A stretch of DNA of 40,860 nt from Gammaproteobacteria bacterium (GCA_030066335.1 JASJBV010000071.1:1-40860); one strand, 5' to 3'. Positions 24,233 to 34,313 are shown, counted from the first letter of the stretch. The notes: generated from the letters alone by a model not told the origin. Translations and numbers: made by a program.

Positions 24233-24595
24233 ATGGCTTCTATCTTAGCTGTTGATGACTCAGCTTCCATGCGCCAAATGGTTAGCTTCACGCTGAAAAG
24301 TGCCGGTCACCAGGTGACCGAGGCTGAAGACGGCGAAGTGGCTTTGAATCTGGCAAAATCCGGTAGTTACGACCTGGTGTTAACCGATGTCAATATGCCA
24401 AAAATGGACGGTATCACCCTGATCAGTGAATTGAGAAAGTTACCCAACTTCAGATTTACCCCGTTGTTGATGCTGACCACGGAATCTGCCAGCGACAAGA
24501 AAATGGCTGGCAAGAATGCCGGCGCAACCGGCTGGATCGTCAAACCCTTCAACCCTGACCAATTGCTGGCAGTCATCAAGAAAGCGCTCGGCTAG
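24233..24595 (+). CDS. Second CheY-type response regulator
   Basis: 120 residues, a single receiver. It has ILAVDDSASMRQM, phosphoacceptor Asp52 in VLTDVNMPKMDG, the TTES switch segment and GWIVKPFNPDQLLAVI. AGGAGAG sits just before ATG 24233; an in-frame ATG at 24197 would add an atypical extension. The form (VDDSASMRQMV start, GWIVKPF end) is that of CheY proteins from CheA-CheW-CheR-CheD-CheB clusters. The likely partner is the CheA at 28811. It is followed after 30 bases by a ParA gene. Confidence 0.93.
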   Translation: MASILAVDDSASMRQMVSFTLKSAGHQVTEAEDGEVALNLAKSGSYDLVLTDVNMPKMDGITLISELRKLPNFRFTPLLMLTTESASDKKMAGKNAGATGWIVKPFNPDQLLAVIKKALG

Positions 24596-24625
24596 AGCCG
24601 GGTCGACCTGGTTCGGAGCAGCCTG

Positions 24626-25390
24626 ATGAGCCTGAGAATTCTGGCCATACTCAATCATAAGGGTGGGGTCGGCAAAACCACAACCTGCTTCAACCTGGCC
24701 TGTATTTACGCTGCCCAGGAGCTGCGCATCCTGGTCATCGATCTGGACGCGCAATCGCATCTTTCGGTCAGCCTCGGGCTCAAGCAAGCGGATCTCTCCG
24801 GGATCGACGATGTGTTTCTCGAGCAGGCGGATATCGTTGATTACATTCAACCGGTTCGCCCCAATCTAGACCTGCTGCCGGCCGGATACCGTCTGGGTGA
24901 GGTTGAACGTCTGGCCGCTCAGGGACGTCGCCAGGCGCTGGTGCTGGATACTGCGTTACAGAACATCAAGCATAACTACGACCTGATCCTGATTGACTGT
25001 CCGCCCACCTCCGGATTACTGAATTTTAATGCATTGTTTGCGGCGACCGAGGTGGTCATCCCGGTGTCCAGTGATTTCCTCGCCCTGCATGGTCTGTCGC
25101 AACTGCTGCGTACCCTGCACAGTGCTCAGCGTTTCATGCACAAGCCGCTGAAGTCGTGGATCGTACTGACCCGTTTTACCACGCGCAGAAGATTGTCGAA
25201 CCAGGTCCGGGATAAGCTGATCAAGTATTTCCCGCAGCAATTATTGGCCACGGTGATTCGTGAGAACGCGCCGCTCGCCGAATGTCCCAGTTTTGCCAAG
25301 GCTATTTTTGAATACAGTCGCCGCAGCAACGGGGCTAAGGATTATGCCGATCTGGCCGATGATATTCTTTATCAAAGAGTCGTTGGTTAG
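24626..25390 (+). CDS. ParA-family ATPase in chemotaxis island
   Basis: 254 residues. The Walker A motif is NHKGGVGKTTTCFNLA (residues about 9-24), the A' region VIDLDAQSHLSVSLG, and Walker B ILIDCPPTSGLLNFNAL. It is distinct from ParC at 18692 and FlhG at 13514. There is no ParB gene and no visible parS nearby, so chromosome or plasmid partition is unlikely. It ends 3 bases before a membrane chemoreceptor, so positioning that receptor or its array is the likely role, as for ParA proteins in other chemotaxis clusters. Confidence 0.85.
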   Translation: MSLRILAILNHKGGVGKTTTCFNLACIYAAQELRILVIDLDAQSHLSVSLGLKQADLSGIDDVFLEQADIVDYIQPVRPNLDLLPAGYRLGEVERLAAQGRRQALVLDTALQNIKHNYDLILIDCPPTSGLLNFNALFAATEVVIPVSSDFLALHGLSQLLRTLHSAQRFMHKPLKSWIVLTRFTTRRRLSNQVRDKLIKYFPQQLLATVIRENAPLAECPSFAKAIFEYSRRSNGAKDYADLADDILYQRVVG

Positions 25391-25393
25391 GCC

Positions 25394-26623
25394 ATGGCGG
25401 ACAAAGTTATAAACTCTCAATTCTTGCTGCGCATACTGATTGCCACATCCCTGCTGTTGACACTGCTGTCAGCACTGCAGCTTAGCTTGGGTAGCAACTG
25501 GATCAGCATCGCCGTCCTCGCGCTGGCGCTGGCTGTCACTGGATTGTCTGGCGGCCAGTTACTCTACTCAGCCAGGGCAGGTAAATCCGAGCGCGCAGCC
25601 CAACCGGATGTCACCCAGGATCTGATGAACCTGGTCGAAGATCTGAGCAACCTGGTCGACGACCAGTCTCGCGAGGTCGCCCAGTCTCTGGGGCAGATCA
25701 AAAACGTTGTGGTCGACGCCACCGCCAACCTCGGCAGCAGTTTTCATGACCTCAATGACAAGAGCCAGCAGCAGGGCAGCCTGGTGATGGATTTACTGCG
25801 CGCCCATGCCGACCCCGAGCAGGACCAGGCCCACGATTTCAATATACATTTGCTGGTGGCCGAAACCCATACCCTGCTGCAGGAATTCGTCGACCTGATG
25901 ATGACGACCAGTCAGAGCAGCATGCAGATGGTGCATGCTATCGATGATATTTCACAACAGATGGACCAGGCTTTCGCCTTGCTCAAGGATGTCAGCGATA
26001 TTGCCGACCAGACCAACCTGCTCGCGTTGAACGCGGCGATCGAAGCGGCCCGTGCCGGAGAGGCCGGACGTGGATTTGCTGTGGTCGCCGATGAAGTACG
26101 TAAGCTGTCACAGCACTCCAATCGATTCAGCGAAGAGATCGGTGCGGTGGTACAAAAGGCCAAGCAGGATATCGCGGCGGCCAAGGAAGTGGTGTCGAAG
26201 ATGGCATCGAAGGATATGAATACGACGATCTCCGCCAAAACCCGGGTCGACAATATGCTGGAGAGCGTTGAAAGCTATAACCAGGATTTCGATAACGAGC
26301 TGGCCAAGGTTTCTGCAATCAATAACCAGATTGCCGAGGCAGTCAACCTGGCGGTGCGTTCCCTGCAGTTTGAGGATGTCGTCAACCAGGTGATTGCCTA
26401 CAGTGATGACCATGTCAGCCGTCTGAATGGACTGGTGCATCGCCTGCACGACAAGATCATTCATCTGCGTGCTGAAGATCAATCCGCCGATGCGGTGCAG
26501 GTGCATAATCTAATCGAGCAATTTCAGCTCGAGATCAGCAACCTGAAAAAGGAATGGCAGGGGCCGTTGAACAAGGCGGTCAACCAGAGTTCTATGGCGC
26601 AGGGTGAAATCGAGATGTTTTGA
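25394..26623 (+). CDS. Short membrane chemoreceptor with CheZ-like motif
   Basis: 409 residues. Two hydrophobic helices (about 11-30 and 36-55) are joined by a very short loop, so there is no periplasmic sensor domain. A coiled coil follows, with the receptor signalling tip [19 protein letters not shown] and [18 protein letters not shown]. The part after the tip includes [18 protein letters not shown], where Asp328 and Gln332 have the D-x3-Q spacing of the CheZ catalytic pair. It is probably co-transcribed with the ParA gene 3 bases upstream. It could be a true receptor, or a CheY-P phosphatase or scaffold built on a receptor. Confidence 0.85.
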   Translation: MADKVINSQFLLRILIATSLLLTLLSALQLSLGSNWISIAVLALALAVTGLSGGQLLYSARAGKSERAAQPDVTQDLMNLVEDLSNLVDDQSREVAQSLGQIKNVVVDATANLGSSFHDLNDKSQQQGSLVMDLLRAHADPEQDQAHDFNIHLLVAETHTLLQEFVDLMMTTSQSSMQMVHAIDDISQQMDQAFALLKDVSDIADQTNLLALNAAIEAARAGEAGRGFAVVADEVRKLSQHSNRFSEEIGAVVQKAKQDIAAAKEVVSKMASKDMNTTISAKTRVDNMLESVESYNQDFDNELAKVSAINNQIAEAVNLAVRSLQFEDVVNQVIAYSDDHVSRLNGLVHRLHDKIIHLRAEDQSADAVQVHNLIEQFQLEISNLKKEWQGPLNKAVNQSSMAQGEIEMF

Positions 26624-26653
26624 TTATAACGCTGTGACCGAATGCAAAAACTT

Positions 26654-26681
26654 TGAAGTTGAACAATAATTTAGCGGATAC
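26654..26681 (+). promoter_or_regulatory. Weak FliA-type promoter candidate before the STAS gene
   Basis: TGAAGTT (from 26654) and GCGGATAC (26674-26681), 16 bases from TGAA to the -10 element. Each half has deviations, so this is a tentative call. The 158-base gap 26624-26781 is AT-rich and has no gene. Confidence 0.3.
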
Positions 26682-26781
26682 ATTTGATACACTTTATGCA
26701 ATAAGCTGCTATTATCCATGAGTAGTATGTAAAGGGCTTACATTAACCATATAATCTCTAACACAATAACGGGAAAAATCG

Positions 26782-27087
26782 ATGACAATTACGAGTACTG
26801 TTTCTGATAATGGTAAGAACGTGACCATTGCCGTTTCAGGTAAATTTGATTTCCAACTATACGATGAGTTTCGCTCATCCTATGTTGATACTCAGGGATC
26901 AGGCGTCAGTTACGAGGTGGATCTGTCCGGTACCGAATACCTCGACAGTTCTGCCCTGGGCATGTTGTTGTTATTGCGTGAGCATGCCGGCGGTGAAGGT
27001 TCAAAAATTGTCATTATCAATGCCTCTCCCGATGTCAAGAAGATCCTTGATGTTGCCAATTTTGGGAAACTGTTCGAAATCTCCTAA
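26782..27087 (+). CDS. STAS-domain protein (anti-sigma-factor-antagonist type)
   Basis: 101 residues, a single STAS domain. NVTIAVSGKFDFQLYDEF is the first strand and helix, and YLDSSALGMLLLLREHAG holds the Ser that is phosphorylated in SpoIIAA-like proteins; SKIVIINASPDVKKILDVANF completes the fold. No partner kinase of the RsbW/SpoIIAB type is in the window, so its target is unknown. A PilZ gene begins 20 bases after it, so the two may act together. Confidence 0.92.
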   Translation: MTITSTVSDNGKNVTIAVSGKFDFQLYDEFRSSYVDTQGSGVSYEVDLSGTEYLDSSALGMLLLLREHAGGEGSKIVIINASPDVKKILDVANFGKLFEIS

Positions 27088-27107
27088 ACCTCTCATCTGA
27101 CCTGCTG

Positions 27108-27398
27108 GTGGATTTTACCGAAAAGCGAGATTTTCAGCGGATGGTGGTCGATGCCACCGTCGAATATCAACAGCTGGGTGAACAGACTATCCATCAGGGC
27201 GTCGCGAAAAATCTCAGTGGCAAGGGCATGATGTTTATCGCCGGCGATGCCCTGCAGCCAGGCAGTCAACTCCAGGTCAAACTCACTCCAAGCAATAACA
27301 TCACGCCGCCGATGCAGGCCCAGCTAAGAGTCACCCGCTGCCAGGCGCAGGACGATGGTGATTACCAGGTAGCCTGCGAAATTATCAATATCGACTAA
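27108..27398 (+). CDS. PilZ-domain protein (putative c-di-GMP receptor)
   Basis: 96 residues from GTG 27108. It has both signatures of a c-di-GMP-binding PilZ domain: RxxxR near the N-terminus (RDFQR, residues 7-11) and NLSGKG (the D/NxSxxG motif) about 30 residues later. GTG is chosen because the next ATG lies after RxxxR. The ribosome site is poor, so translation is probably coupled to the STAS gene. It is likely a target of the diguanylate cyclase at 23068. Its stop overlaps the stop of the converging ispG by 4 bases. Confidence 0.85.
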   Translation: MDFTEKRDFQRMVVDATVEYQQLGEQTIHQGVAKNLSGKGMMFIAGDALQPGSQLQVKLTPSNNITPPMQAQLRVTRCQAQDDGDYQVACEIINID

Positions 27399-28648
27399 GA
27401 CCCGGATTGTGCGGGGTTGTCACCAGCGCCGTAGCTGCGGTCGACATACTTTTCCACCAACTGCATGAATTCCTCGGCGATATGATCCCCCTTGAGGGTG
27501 ACGGTTTTGACGCCGTCCTCATAAACCGGTGCCACCGGCAACTCGCCGCTGCCCGGCAGACTGATGCCGATATTGGCATGCTTGCTCTCACCCGGGCCAT
27601 TGACGACACAACCCATGACCGCCACGTTCATTTTCTCCACGCCCGGATAGCGTGAGCGCCACATCGGCATCGCGGCATCCAGTTTTTGTTGAATCTGCTG
27701 CGCCAGGATCTGGAAGTAATCACTGCTGGTGCGGCCACAGCCCGGGCAGGCGACCACGGTCGGCGTGAACGAACGTTTATCCAGGGCCTGCAGTATCTGT
27801 TGCGCTACCTTGACCTCGCGGCTGCGCGGGGAACCGGGTTCCGGGGTCAGCGAGATGCGAATGGTATCACCGATGCCCTCATCGAGCAGGATCGCCAGCG
27901 CCGCGGTGGAGGCGATGATCCCCTTATCGCCCATACCGGCCTCGGTCAGGCCCAGGTGCAGCGCATAATCAGAGCGCCTGGCCAGTTCCCGGTAAACGTC
28001 CACCAGGTCATTGACCCGGCTCATCTTGCAACTGATGATGATTTTGTCCGGACCAAGACCGATGTCCTGGGCCATCTCGGCACTGCTCAAAGCCGATTCG
28101 ATCACCGCCATCCGGGTAATTTCCCCGAGTTCCTGCGGCTGTTTGGACTGGGCATTCTGATCCAGCAGCTGGGCCAGGATCTGTTGATCGAGACTACCCC
28201 AGTTGACCCCGATGCGTACCGGTTTGTCATACTGGCAGGCCAGTTCGATCATGGTCTGAAACTGGATATCCCGGTTCTTGCCGCGGCCGACATTGCCGGG
28301 ATTGATCCGGTACTTGGCCAGGGCCTGCGCACAGGCCGGGTGTTTACTCAGCAGCTTGTGGCCGTTGAAATGAAAGTCACCAATAATCGGCACCTGGTAG
28401 CCGGCCGCATCCAGTTGTTCGATGATCTGCGGAACCGCCTGCGCCGCTGCCTCATTGTTAACCGTGACCCTGACCAATTCGGAGCCGGCATCGGCCAATT
28501 GCTTGATCTGGGCGGTGCTGGCAGCGATATCCGCGGTATCGGTACTGGTCATCGACTGGACCACCACCGGGGCACTGCCGCCGACCTGGATGCCACCGAC
28601 CAAAACACCATGGCGTTGCCGTAAGTCGTTATTTTGCACGTCAACCAT
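27395..28648 (-). CDS. ispG: 4-hydroxy-3-methylbut-2-enyl diphosphate synthase IspG
   Basis: 417 residues. IspG (GcpE) converts methylerythritol cyclodiphosphate to hydroxymethylbutenyl diphosphate, the next-to-last step of the MEP isoprenoid pathway, using a 4Fe-4S cluster. The cluster ligands are Cys301 and Cys304 in ACPGCGRTS and Cys347 in [11 protein letters not shown]; Glu354 is the usual fourth ligand. The N-terminus has [15 protein letters not shown] at 28648 is preferred over an upstream TTG at 28672. It is a housekeeping gene on the opposite strand, splitting the chemotaxis island. The stop codons of ispG and the PilZ gene overlap. Confidence 0.97.
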   Translation of the reverse strand: MVDVQNNDLRQRHGVLVGGIQVGGSAPVVVQSMTSTDTADIAASTAQIKQLADAGSELVRVTVNNEAAAQAVPQIIEQLDAAGYQVPIIGDFHFNGHKLLSKHPACAQALAKYRINPGNVGRGKNRDIQFQTMIELACQYDKPVRIGVNWGSLDQQILAQLLDQNAQSKQPQELGEITRMAVIESALSSAEMAQDIGLGPDKIIISCKMSRVNDLVDVYRELARRSDYALHLGLTEAGMGDKGIIASTAALAILLDEGIGDTIRISLTPEPGSPRSREVKVAQQILQALDKRSFTPTVVACPGCGRTSSDYFQILAQQIQQKLDAAMPMWRSRYPGVEKMNVAVMGCVVNGPGESKHANIGISLPGSGELPVAPVYEDGVKTVTLKGDHIAEEFMQLVEKYVDRSYGAGDNPAQSGS

Positions 28649-28689
28649 CTTAGAGCAGTAAAAACGTAGCAATTATATCCGAATTTTAC

Positions 28690-28716
28690 TAAAGAAAATT
28701 CACCACAAGACGATAT
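28690..28716 (+). promoter_or_regulatory. FliA-type promoter candidate of the second chemotaxis operon
   Basis: TAAAG (28690-28694), then GACGATAT (28709-28716) with 15 bases between TAAA and the -10 element; six of eight -10 matches. It lies in the 162-base gap between the divergent ispG and cheA, about 95 bases before the cheA start. Confidence 0.45.
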
Positions 28717-28810
28717 CTACGATATTCATAAAAAACGCATGCTGCCTGATCAGACAAGCGGGTCGTCAGGTACTACCGGCAGGGCAGCATCGAACAGTGG
28801 AGTATGCGCA

Positions 28811-30877
28811 ATGGCGATAGATATGGCCCAGTTTCACCAGGTGTTTTTCGAAGAAAGCTTCGAGGGGCTGGGCGTGATGGAAACTGGCTTGATGGAACTT
28901 GAGCCAGGTACCGCGGATGTCGAGGTCATCAACAGTATTTTCCGCGCCGCCCATTCGATCAAGGGCGGATCGGGCACCTTTGGCTTCAAGGATATCGCCG
29001 ATTTCACCCATGTCATGGAAACCCTGCTGGATGACATGCGCGAGGGTAAGCGTGAGATCACCGACAGCAACACCGATATCCTGTTGCGTGCGACCGATTG
29101 CCTGAAAGAAATGCTGGAAGCGGCACAGGCCGGTGACCAGGCCGATCCACAGCGAGTAATCCAACATCGACAGGAATTACAACAGGAACTGGATGGCCCG
29201 GCGACCATTTCAAGCGCGGCCACTGCCAGCCCGGCAGCCGCGGTCGAACCAGTGCAAGCCAGCGGCTGGCATATCCAGTTCAAACCCGCCCCGAATATGC
29301 TGCAAACCGGGAATGATCCAATGGCGATCATGCGGGAGCTGGCAGAACTGGGCGAACTGGAGCTGGTGCCCAACCTGCAGCGGATCCCGCGCTTCGAGGA
29401 GCTGGATGCCGAGGACTGCTATCTTGCCTGGGACCTGACCCTGCATGGCGAGGCCAGCGAGGCACAGGTCAGGGAAGTGTTCGCCTGGGTGGAAGATCTG
29501 TGTGAGCTCAAACTCGAGCCGCTGGTGGTTGCCATCACCGAGGTCGAATCCGATGTTGCAGTCGAGCAACCGCCGCTAACCACCGAGACCAAAGCCGAAC
29601 CGGTTAAACCAAGTTCTGACGCCAAGCAGGCATCGCGCAAACCGGTCACTGCCGGCTCCCAGCCGGCAGCCAGCTCGATCCGGGTCGATACCGGCAAGAT
29701 TGACGCCCTGATCAATATGGTCGGCGAGTTGGTGATCACCCAGTCGATGTTGGGTGTGATGGGTGAAACCATCGAGGAACAACAGGCGGTGACCCTGCAG
29801 GATATCGAAAAAATGCGTAACGGCCTGATGCAACTGGAACGCAACACGCGCGAGCTGCAGGAGAGCGTGATGCAGGTGCGGATGATGCCGATCAGTTTTT
29901 CCTTCTCGCGGTTTCCGCGCCTGGTCAGGGACCTGTCGGGCAAGATGGGCAAGAAAATCGAACTCAAACTGATCGGTGAGACCACCGAGGTGGATAAAAC
30001 CGTCATCGAAAAGATCGCCGATCCGTTGGTGCACCTGGTACGCAACAGCATCGACCATGGCGTTGAACTGCCGGAAGAGCGACGCGCCGCCGGCAAACCG
30101 GAACAGGGCACGATAGAACTCAATGCTTACCACCTGGGCGGCAATATCATCATCGAGATCAAGGATGACGGTAAGGGCATGGACCGCGATAAATTGCTGG
30201 CCAAGGCCATCGATAAGGGCCTGGTCTCCGCCGAGGACGTATTGAGTGACAAGCAGGTCTTCGAATTGATATTCATGCCCGGGTTTTCCACCGCGGAACA
30301 GGTCAGTGATGTTTCCGGGCGCGGTGTGGGGATGGATGTGGTCCGGCGTAATATTCAGGAACTGGGCGGTGGGGTCGAGATCGATTCGGCGTTGGGGGTC
30401 GGCACCACGATGAAGATCCGCCTGCCATTGACCCTGGCCATCCTCGACGGCCAGACGGTCCGGGTCGCTCAGGAAAATTACATCATCCCGATCATCTCGA
30501 TCGTCGAATCGATCCAGATCAGCCCTGAAATGCTGAACCGGGTAGGTGGACAGGGTGAAACATTTAAATTACGTGACGAGTATCTACCCATCATCAAGCT
30601 ACACGAGGTGTTTGCCGTCGAAGATTCAGCTCCGGTCAGATTAAGCGAGGGCCTGCTGGTGGTGGTTGAAGCCGATGGTGAACAGGTCGGCCTATTGGTC
30701 GATGACCTGTTGGGGCAACAGCAGGTAGTGATCAAATCGCTCGAGAGTAACTATAAAAAAATCGAGGGTTTTTCCGGTGCCACGATCCTTGGTGATGGCT
30801 CGGTTGCGCTGATCCTGGATATGCCGGGTATCCTGCGTCTGAACAAGAAACTGGCCAAACAGGCGCAAGCAGCATGA
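28811..30877 (+). CDS. cheA: Chemotaxis histidine kinase CheA (second cluster)
   Basis: 688 residues from ATG 28811 (GGAG upstream). P1 carries His48 in AAHSIKGGSGTFGF. Residues about 155-245 form a compact region (WHIQFKPAPNMLQTGNDP, then YLAWDLTLHGEASEAQVREVFAWVEDLCEL) in the place and size of a P2 domain. P3 begins at SSIRVDTGKIDALINMVGELV. P4 holds VIEKIADPLVHLVRNSIDHG, DDGKGMD and SGRGVGMDVV; P5 is CheW-like. Unlike the CheA at 16412 it has no FliM-like repeats. The stop overlaps the next cheW by 4 bases. Confidence 0.97.
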   Translation: MAIDMAQFHQVFFEESFEGLGVMETGLMELEPGTADVEVINSIFRAAHSIKGGSGTFGFKDIADFTHVMETLLDDMREGKREITDSNTDILLRATDCLKEMLEAAQAGDQADPQRVIQHRQELQQELDGPATISSAATASPAAAVEPVQASGWHIQFKPAPNMLQTGNDPMAIMRELAELGELELVPNLQRIPRFEELDAEDCYLAWDLTLHGEASEAQVREVFAWVEDLCELKLEPLVVAITEVESDVAVEQPPLTTETKAEPVKPSSDAKQASRKPVTAGSQPAASSIRVDTGKIDALINMVGELVITQSMLGVMGETIEEQQAVTLQDIEKMRNGLMQLERNTRELQESVMQVRMMPISFSFSRFPRLVRDLSGKMGKKIELKLIGETTEVDKTVIEKIADPLVHLVRNSIDHGVELPEERRAAGKPEQGTIELNAYHLGGNIIIEIKDDGKGMDRDKLLAKAIDKGLVSAEDVLSDKQVFELIFMPGFSTAEQVSDVSGRGVGMDVVRRNIQELGGGVEIDSALGVGTTMKIRLPLTLAILDGQTVRVAQENYIIPIISIVESIQISPEMLNRVGGQGETFKLRDEYLPIIKLHEVFAVEDSAPVRLSEGLLVVVEADGEQVGLLVDDLLGQQQVVIKSLESNYKKIEGFSGATILGDGSVALILDMPGILRLNKKLAKQAQAA

Positions 30878-31395
30878 ATGATCCGCAGCAGACCAACGAG
30901 GTTACCGATTTGTCATCCGTCGACCAATACCTGACATTCAGTATTGGGGATGAGGATTACGGGGTGGAAATTTTAAGCGTACAGGAAATCCGTGGCTGGG
31001 AGCCAGTGGCCAGGGTGCCGAATACACCTGATTACCTGATGGGTGTGCTCAATCTGCGCGGTAACGCGGTACCCGTTATCGACATGCGCCTGCGTATGCA
31101 TGCGCGCAAGCCGGACTATGACCATACCACCGTGGTCATCATATTACGTACTGAGCTGCGGAGTCATGAGCGGGTGGCGGGGATCGTCGTCGATGACGTG
31201 TCCGATGTCATGAATGCCGGCATCGATGACATCAGGAAAACACCGGATTTTGGGGACAGAGTCAATACCGAATTCATCAAGGGTCTGGTCGATGTGGGCG
31301 GTAACATGGTGATGCTGTTTGATGTCGATAATTTCATGCGCCATCCGGATATCTATGATGCAGACGATAGTATTGAGGCGCAAGCCGGGGGCTAG
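30874..31395 (+). CDS. cheW: Chemotaxis coupling protein CheW (second cluster, copy 1)
   Basis: 173 residues, CheW domain: [70 protein letters not shown]. The first 20 residues are a hydrophilic extension. It overlaps cheA by 4 bases and is followed after 11 bases by a chemoreceptor. The [12 protein letters not shown] segment and the EIRGW motif are shared with the second CheW at 36540. Confidence 0.96.
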   Translation: MNDPQQTNEVTDLSSVDQYLTFSIGDEDYGVEILSVQEIRGWEPVARVPNTPDYLMGVLNLRGNAVPVIDMRLRMHARKPDYDHTTVVIILRTELRSHERVAGIVVDDVSDVMNAGIDDIRKTPDFGDRVNTEFIKGLVDVGGNMVMLFDVDNFMRHPDIYDADDSIEAQAGG

Positions 31396-31406
31396 GGGAA
31401 TTCAGG

Positions 31407-34193
31407 ATGCATTTGATCAAAAATATTAACCTGAAAAATAAGCTGATCCTGATCCTGGTGGTGCCCATGATTGGTATGGTGGTCTTTTCTTACATGCTTT
31501 ATCAGCCGGCCAATGAAGCGGCCGAAAATGCCGCCAGGATGGCCCAACTGACCAGGCTTGCGGTAGTGGCAAATCGCAGCGTCGATCACCTGCAGGATGA
31601 ACTTGATACGACTGCGCAATTTATCAAGGCGCGCGGCAAACTGTATGGACAGGCACTGAAAAATCTGCACAGAAAGTCCGACCAGGTGATCGAAGAATTT
31701 ACCTCGACCCTGGACACGATGGATGTGCAGGCGTTTGATGAGGTATTCGCTGAGCATGTAAATGATCTGCTTGCCGAGATGGCAGAGCTGGCTGCCACGC
31801 GCGAATCCATCATGCAAAGAGAGCTTAATGGGCGCAAGGCCGAGACATTTTACAGCAAGCTGGTTGATGACATGCTCGGTTTGATTGAGATGATGCCGCG
31901 GCTAAGCTTCGATAAAGAACTGGCCAATGCATCCAATGCTTATGTCAATTTCATGCGCTTGAAAAATTATGCCGCAAAAGAGAGATATATCCTATTCAAT
32001 GTATTCGAGCGAGATCAGTTTGTGGGTAAGGAATTCGAGCAATTCAACCGGGCGGTGAACAATCAGCAGGTTTACCTGCGAGCCTTTCTGTCTTTGGCCA
32101 GTCCGCAACAACAGGCAATGTACGAGGAAAAGCTCCAAGGACAGAGTATTACTACCGCAATGGATATGCGACAAAAGGCTTTCCTCTCGGCTGACTATGG
32201 AGCCTTTAGTATCAACCCGCAGGAATGGATGATTACGCAGGGACATAAGATCAAGCTACTCAACGATATAGCCGAAACCTTGACCGCCGACATCAGTAAT
32301 AAGGTTGTCAGCAAGGAATCAGATGCCGCCAGGATCAAGCTGTCACTGTCCATGTTCTCATTGTTTGCGCTGATTCTGACTATCATATTCTGGTGGATTA
32401 TTGCGCGTGGTATCGGTGACTCGGTGAGTCATATTCTGCATGTCATGCACAAGATCTCGCAGGGCGACCTGGGCAGTGATACCAGTAATGCAAGCCGCGA
32501 TGAGTTCGGTCAACTGATCACATCCCTGGGCAAAATGCAGGCAGATCTTAAATGCAGGATAGACCGCGAGGCCGTGGTAGCGGCACAAAATTTACGGGTA
32601 AAACAGGCGCTGGATCATGTGACCGCCAACGTCATGCTGGCTGATGAGGATAACCAGATCATCTACCTGAATGATGCCGCATTAAACACCTTCAGCAACA
32701 TCGAGACGGACCTGGCCGATGAGATCCATGGCTTCCGCGCCAGTGACATCATCGGTAGCAGTATCGATAAGTTTCATAAGCATCCACAGCATCAACAACA
32801 ACTGGTCGCCGGGCTCAGTCAATCTCACCAGGCGAGTATTGCGGTAGGTGGCCGCAGCATGAACTTTGTCGCCAATCCGGTGATCGATGCCAGTGGCAAG
32901 CGTCTTGGTACCGTTGTGGAATGGTTGGATCGAACCGATGAAGTCCGGACTGAAATCGAGATTCAAACCATCGTCGATGCGGTACAACAGGGTGATCTGA
33001 ACCAGCGGATCAAGACGGATGATAAAACCGGGTTTAACCTGAACCTGAGTAACGGTATCAATGAAATGGTACGGGAAATTTCCAGTACCCTGGAAGATAT
33101 CAATGGTGTGATGTCGGCCCTGGCCAGTGGTGATTTAACCAAGTCTATCAGTAATGACTACCGGGGTACCTTCGCCGACGTCGCCAGCAATGTCAATCAC
33201 ACGATTGAACAAATCGGCCAGATAGTGGGTGAAATTAGATCATCGGCCAATACTGTGAATTCCAATTCACGGGAAATACTTGAAGGCAATAACTACCTGT
33301 CCTCGCGGACCGAACAGCAAGCGGCTGCGCTGGAGGAAACTGCATCCAGTCTGGAAGAATTGACCAGCACGGTAAAACAGAATTCGGACAGCGCCCAGCG
33401 GGCCAACAGCCTGGCAACCACGGCCAGGGACATCGCGGATAAAGGAGGTCAAGTCGTCGAAGAAGCGATTCAGGCGATGCAGGAGATCAATACTTCAAGT
33501 AAAAAAATATCCGAGATTATCAGTGTTATCGACGAGATCGCTTTCCAGACCAACCTGCTGGCATTGAATGCCAGTGTCGAAGCGGCCCGGGCCGGTGAGC
33601 AGGGCCGCGGCTTTGCGGTGGTGGCTACCGAAGTCCGCAACCTGGCCCAGCGCAGTGCCACCGCAGCCAAGGAGATCAAGGAGCTGATCCAGGACAGCGT
33701 GGCCAAGGTGAATTCCGGTTCGGAGCTGGTTAACCGCTCCGGTGAGACCCTGACCGAGATCGTCCATGGTATCAACAAGGTCGGAGATATCGTAAGTGAT
33801 ATCGCAGCCGCCAGTCAGGAACAGACCCTGGGCATCGAGCAGGTGAATGCCGCCGTTTCCAGCATTGATGAAACCACCCAGCAGAATGCTTCACTGGCGG
33901 AACAAACGATGTCTTCCAGTGTTGCCATGAGTGAACGGGCCGGCGATATGAAGCAGCGTCTGGATTTCTTCTCCCTCGGTAGTCAATGGCAAGTCGATCA
34001 ACTGGCCGTTGCCGATGAACAACAGGCCACGGAGACCGATTCAACAGGCCTCAATCCATCAATCGATAAGCCGATACCAGCTGACCACGATAGTGAGCTG
34101 ACCCAGCTGGAACCTTTGTCCCCGACCGAAGCGGAACAACCCGTTACGCCAATCGAGATGAGTTTCGATGACGAAGACTGGGAAGAATTCTGA
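31407..34193 (+). CDS. Large chemoreceptor with NIT-like sensor, HAMP, PAS and CheR tether
   Basis: 928 residues. TM1 is at about 12-32, and a 275-residue periplasmic domain resembles the NIT (nitrate/nitrite sensing) helical fold ([33 protein letters not shown]). TM2 is at about 312-335, then HAMP, then a PAS domain ([20 protein letters not shown]). The methyl-accepting domain has [20 protein letters not shown] and [15 protein letters not shown]. It ends in a 50-residue acidic tail and the final DWEEF, a CheR-docking pentapeptide of the NWETF type. The specific ligand is not known; NIT assignment is tentative. Confidence 0.93.
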   Translation: MHLIKNINLKNKLILILVVPMIGMVVFSYMLYQPANEAAENAARMAQLTRLAVVANRSVDHLQDELDTTAQFIKARGKLYGQALKNLHRKSDQVIEEFTSTLDTMDVQAFDEVFAEHVNDLLAEMAELAATRESIMQRELNGRKAETFYSKLVDDMLGLIEMMPRLSFDKELANASNAYVNFMRLKNYAAKERYILFNVFERDQFVGKEFEQFNRAVNNQQVYLRAFLSLASPQQQAMYEEKLQGQSITTAMDMRQKAFLSADYGAFSINPQEWMITQGHKIKLLNDIAETLTADISNKVVSKESDAARIKLSLSMFSLFALILTIIFWWIIARGIGDSVSHILHVMHKISQGDLGSDTSNASRDEFGQLITSLGKMQADLKCRIDREAVVAAQNLRVKQALDHVTANVMLADEDNQIIYLNDAALNTFSNIETDLADEIHGFRASDIIGSSIDKFHKHPQHQQQLVAGLSQSHQASIAVGGRSMNFVANPVIDASGKRLGTVVEWLDRTDEVRTEIEIQTIVDAVQQGDLNQRIKTDDKTGFNLNLSNGINEMVREISSTLEDINGVMSALASGDLTKSISNDYRGTFADVASNVNHTIEQIGQIVGEIRSSANTVNSNSREILEGNNYLSSRTEQQAAALEETASSLEELTSTVKQNSDSAQRANSLATTARDIADKGGQVVEEAIQAMQEINTSSKKISEIISVIDEIAFQTNLLALNASVEAARAGEQGRGFAVVATEVRNLAQRSATAAKEIKELIQDSVAKVNSGSELVNRSGETLTEIVHGINKVGDIVSDIAAASQEQTLGIEQVNAAVSSIDETTQQNASLAEQTMSSSVAMSERAGDMKQRLDFFSLGSQWQVDQLAVADEQQATETDSTGLNPSIDKPIPADHDSELTQLEPLSPTEAEQPVTPIEMSFDDEDWEEF

Positions 34194-34271
34194 TGACAGG
34201 CGTCCATGCCAAAGCCTGGATTGGAAGTGATGATATCTGCTCAAGGTCAGTAAACAGCAACAAGGTCGTGG

Positions 34272-34292
34272 CGCCGGCAACTTTTGCCGGCG
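34272..34292 (+). repeat. Perfect hairpin between the two receptor genes
   Basis: CGCCGGCAA-CTT-TTGCCGGCG: 9-base stem and 3-base loop, 22 bases before the next start codon and just ahead of its ribosome site. There is no T-run. It may stabilise the upstream message or tune the level of the downstream receptor. Confidence 0.55.
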
Positions 34293-34313
34293 GGAACACT
34301 TCTGGAGTTCACA

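Noticed and set aside
25345-25362. GCCGATCTGGCCGATGAT resembling FliA -10 elements before the short receptor gene
   Set aside because: It is coding sequence for the ParA C-terminus (ADLADD) and no TAAA lies at the required distance.
27686-28624. 312-codon plus-strand ORF opposite ispG
   Set aside because: It mirrors ispG, has no recognisable domain, and ispG retains all its cluster-binding residues.
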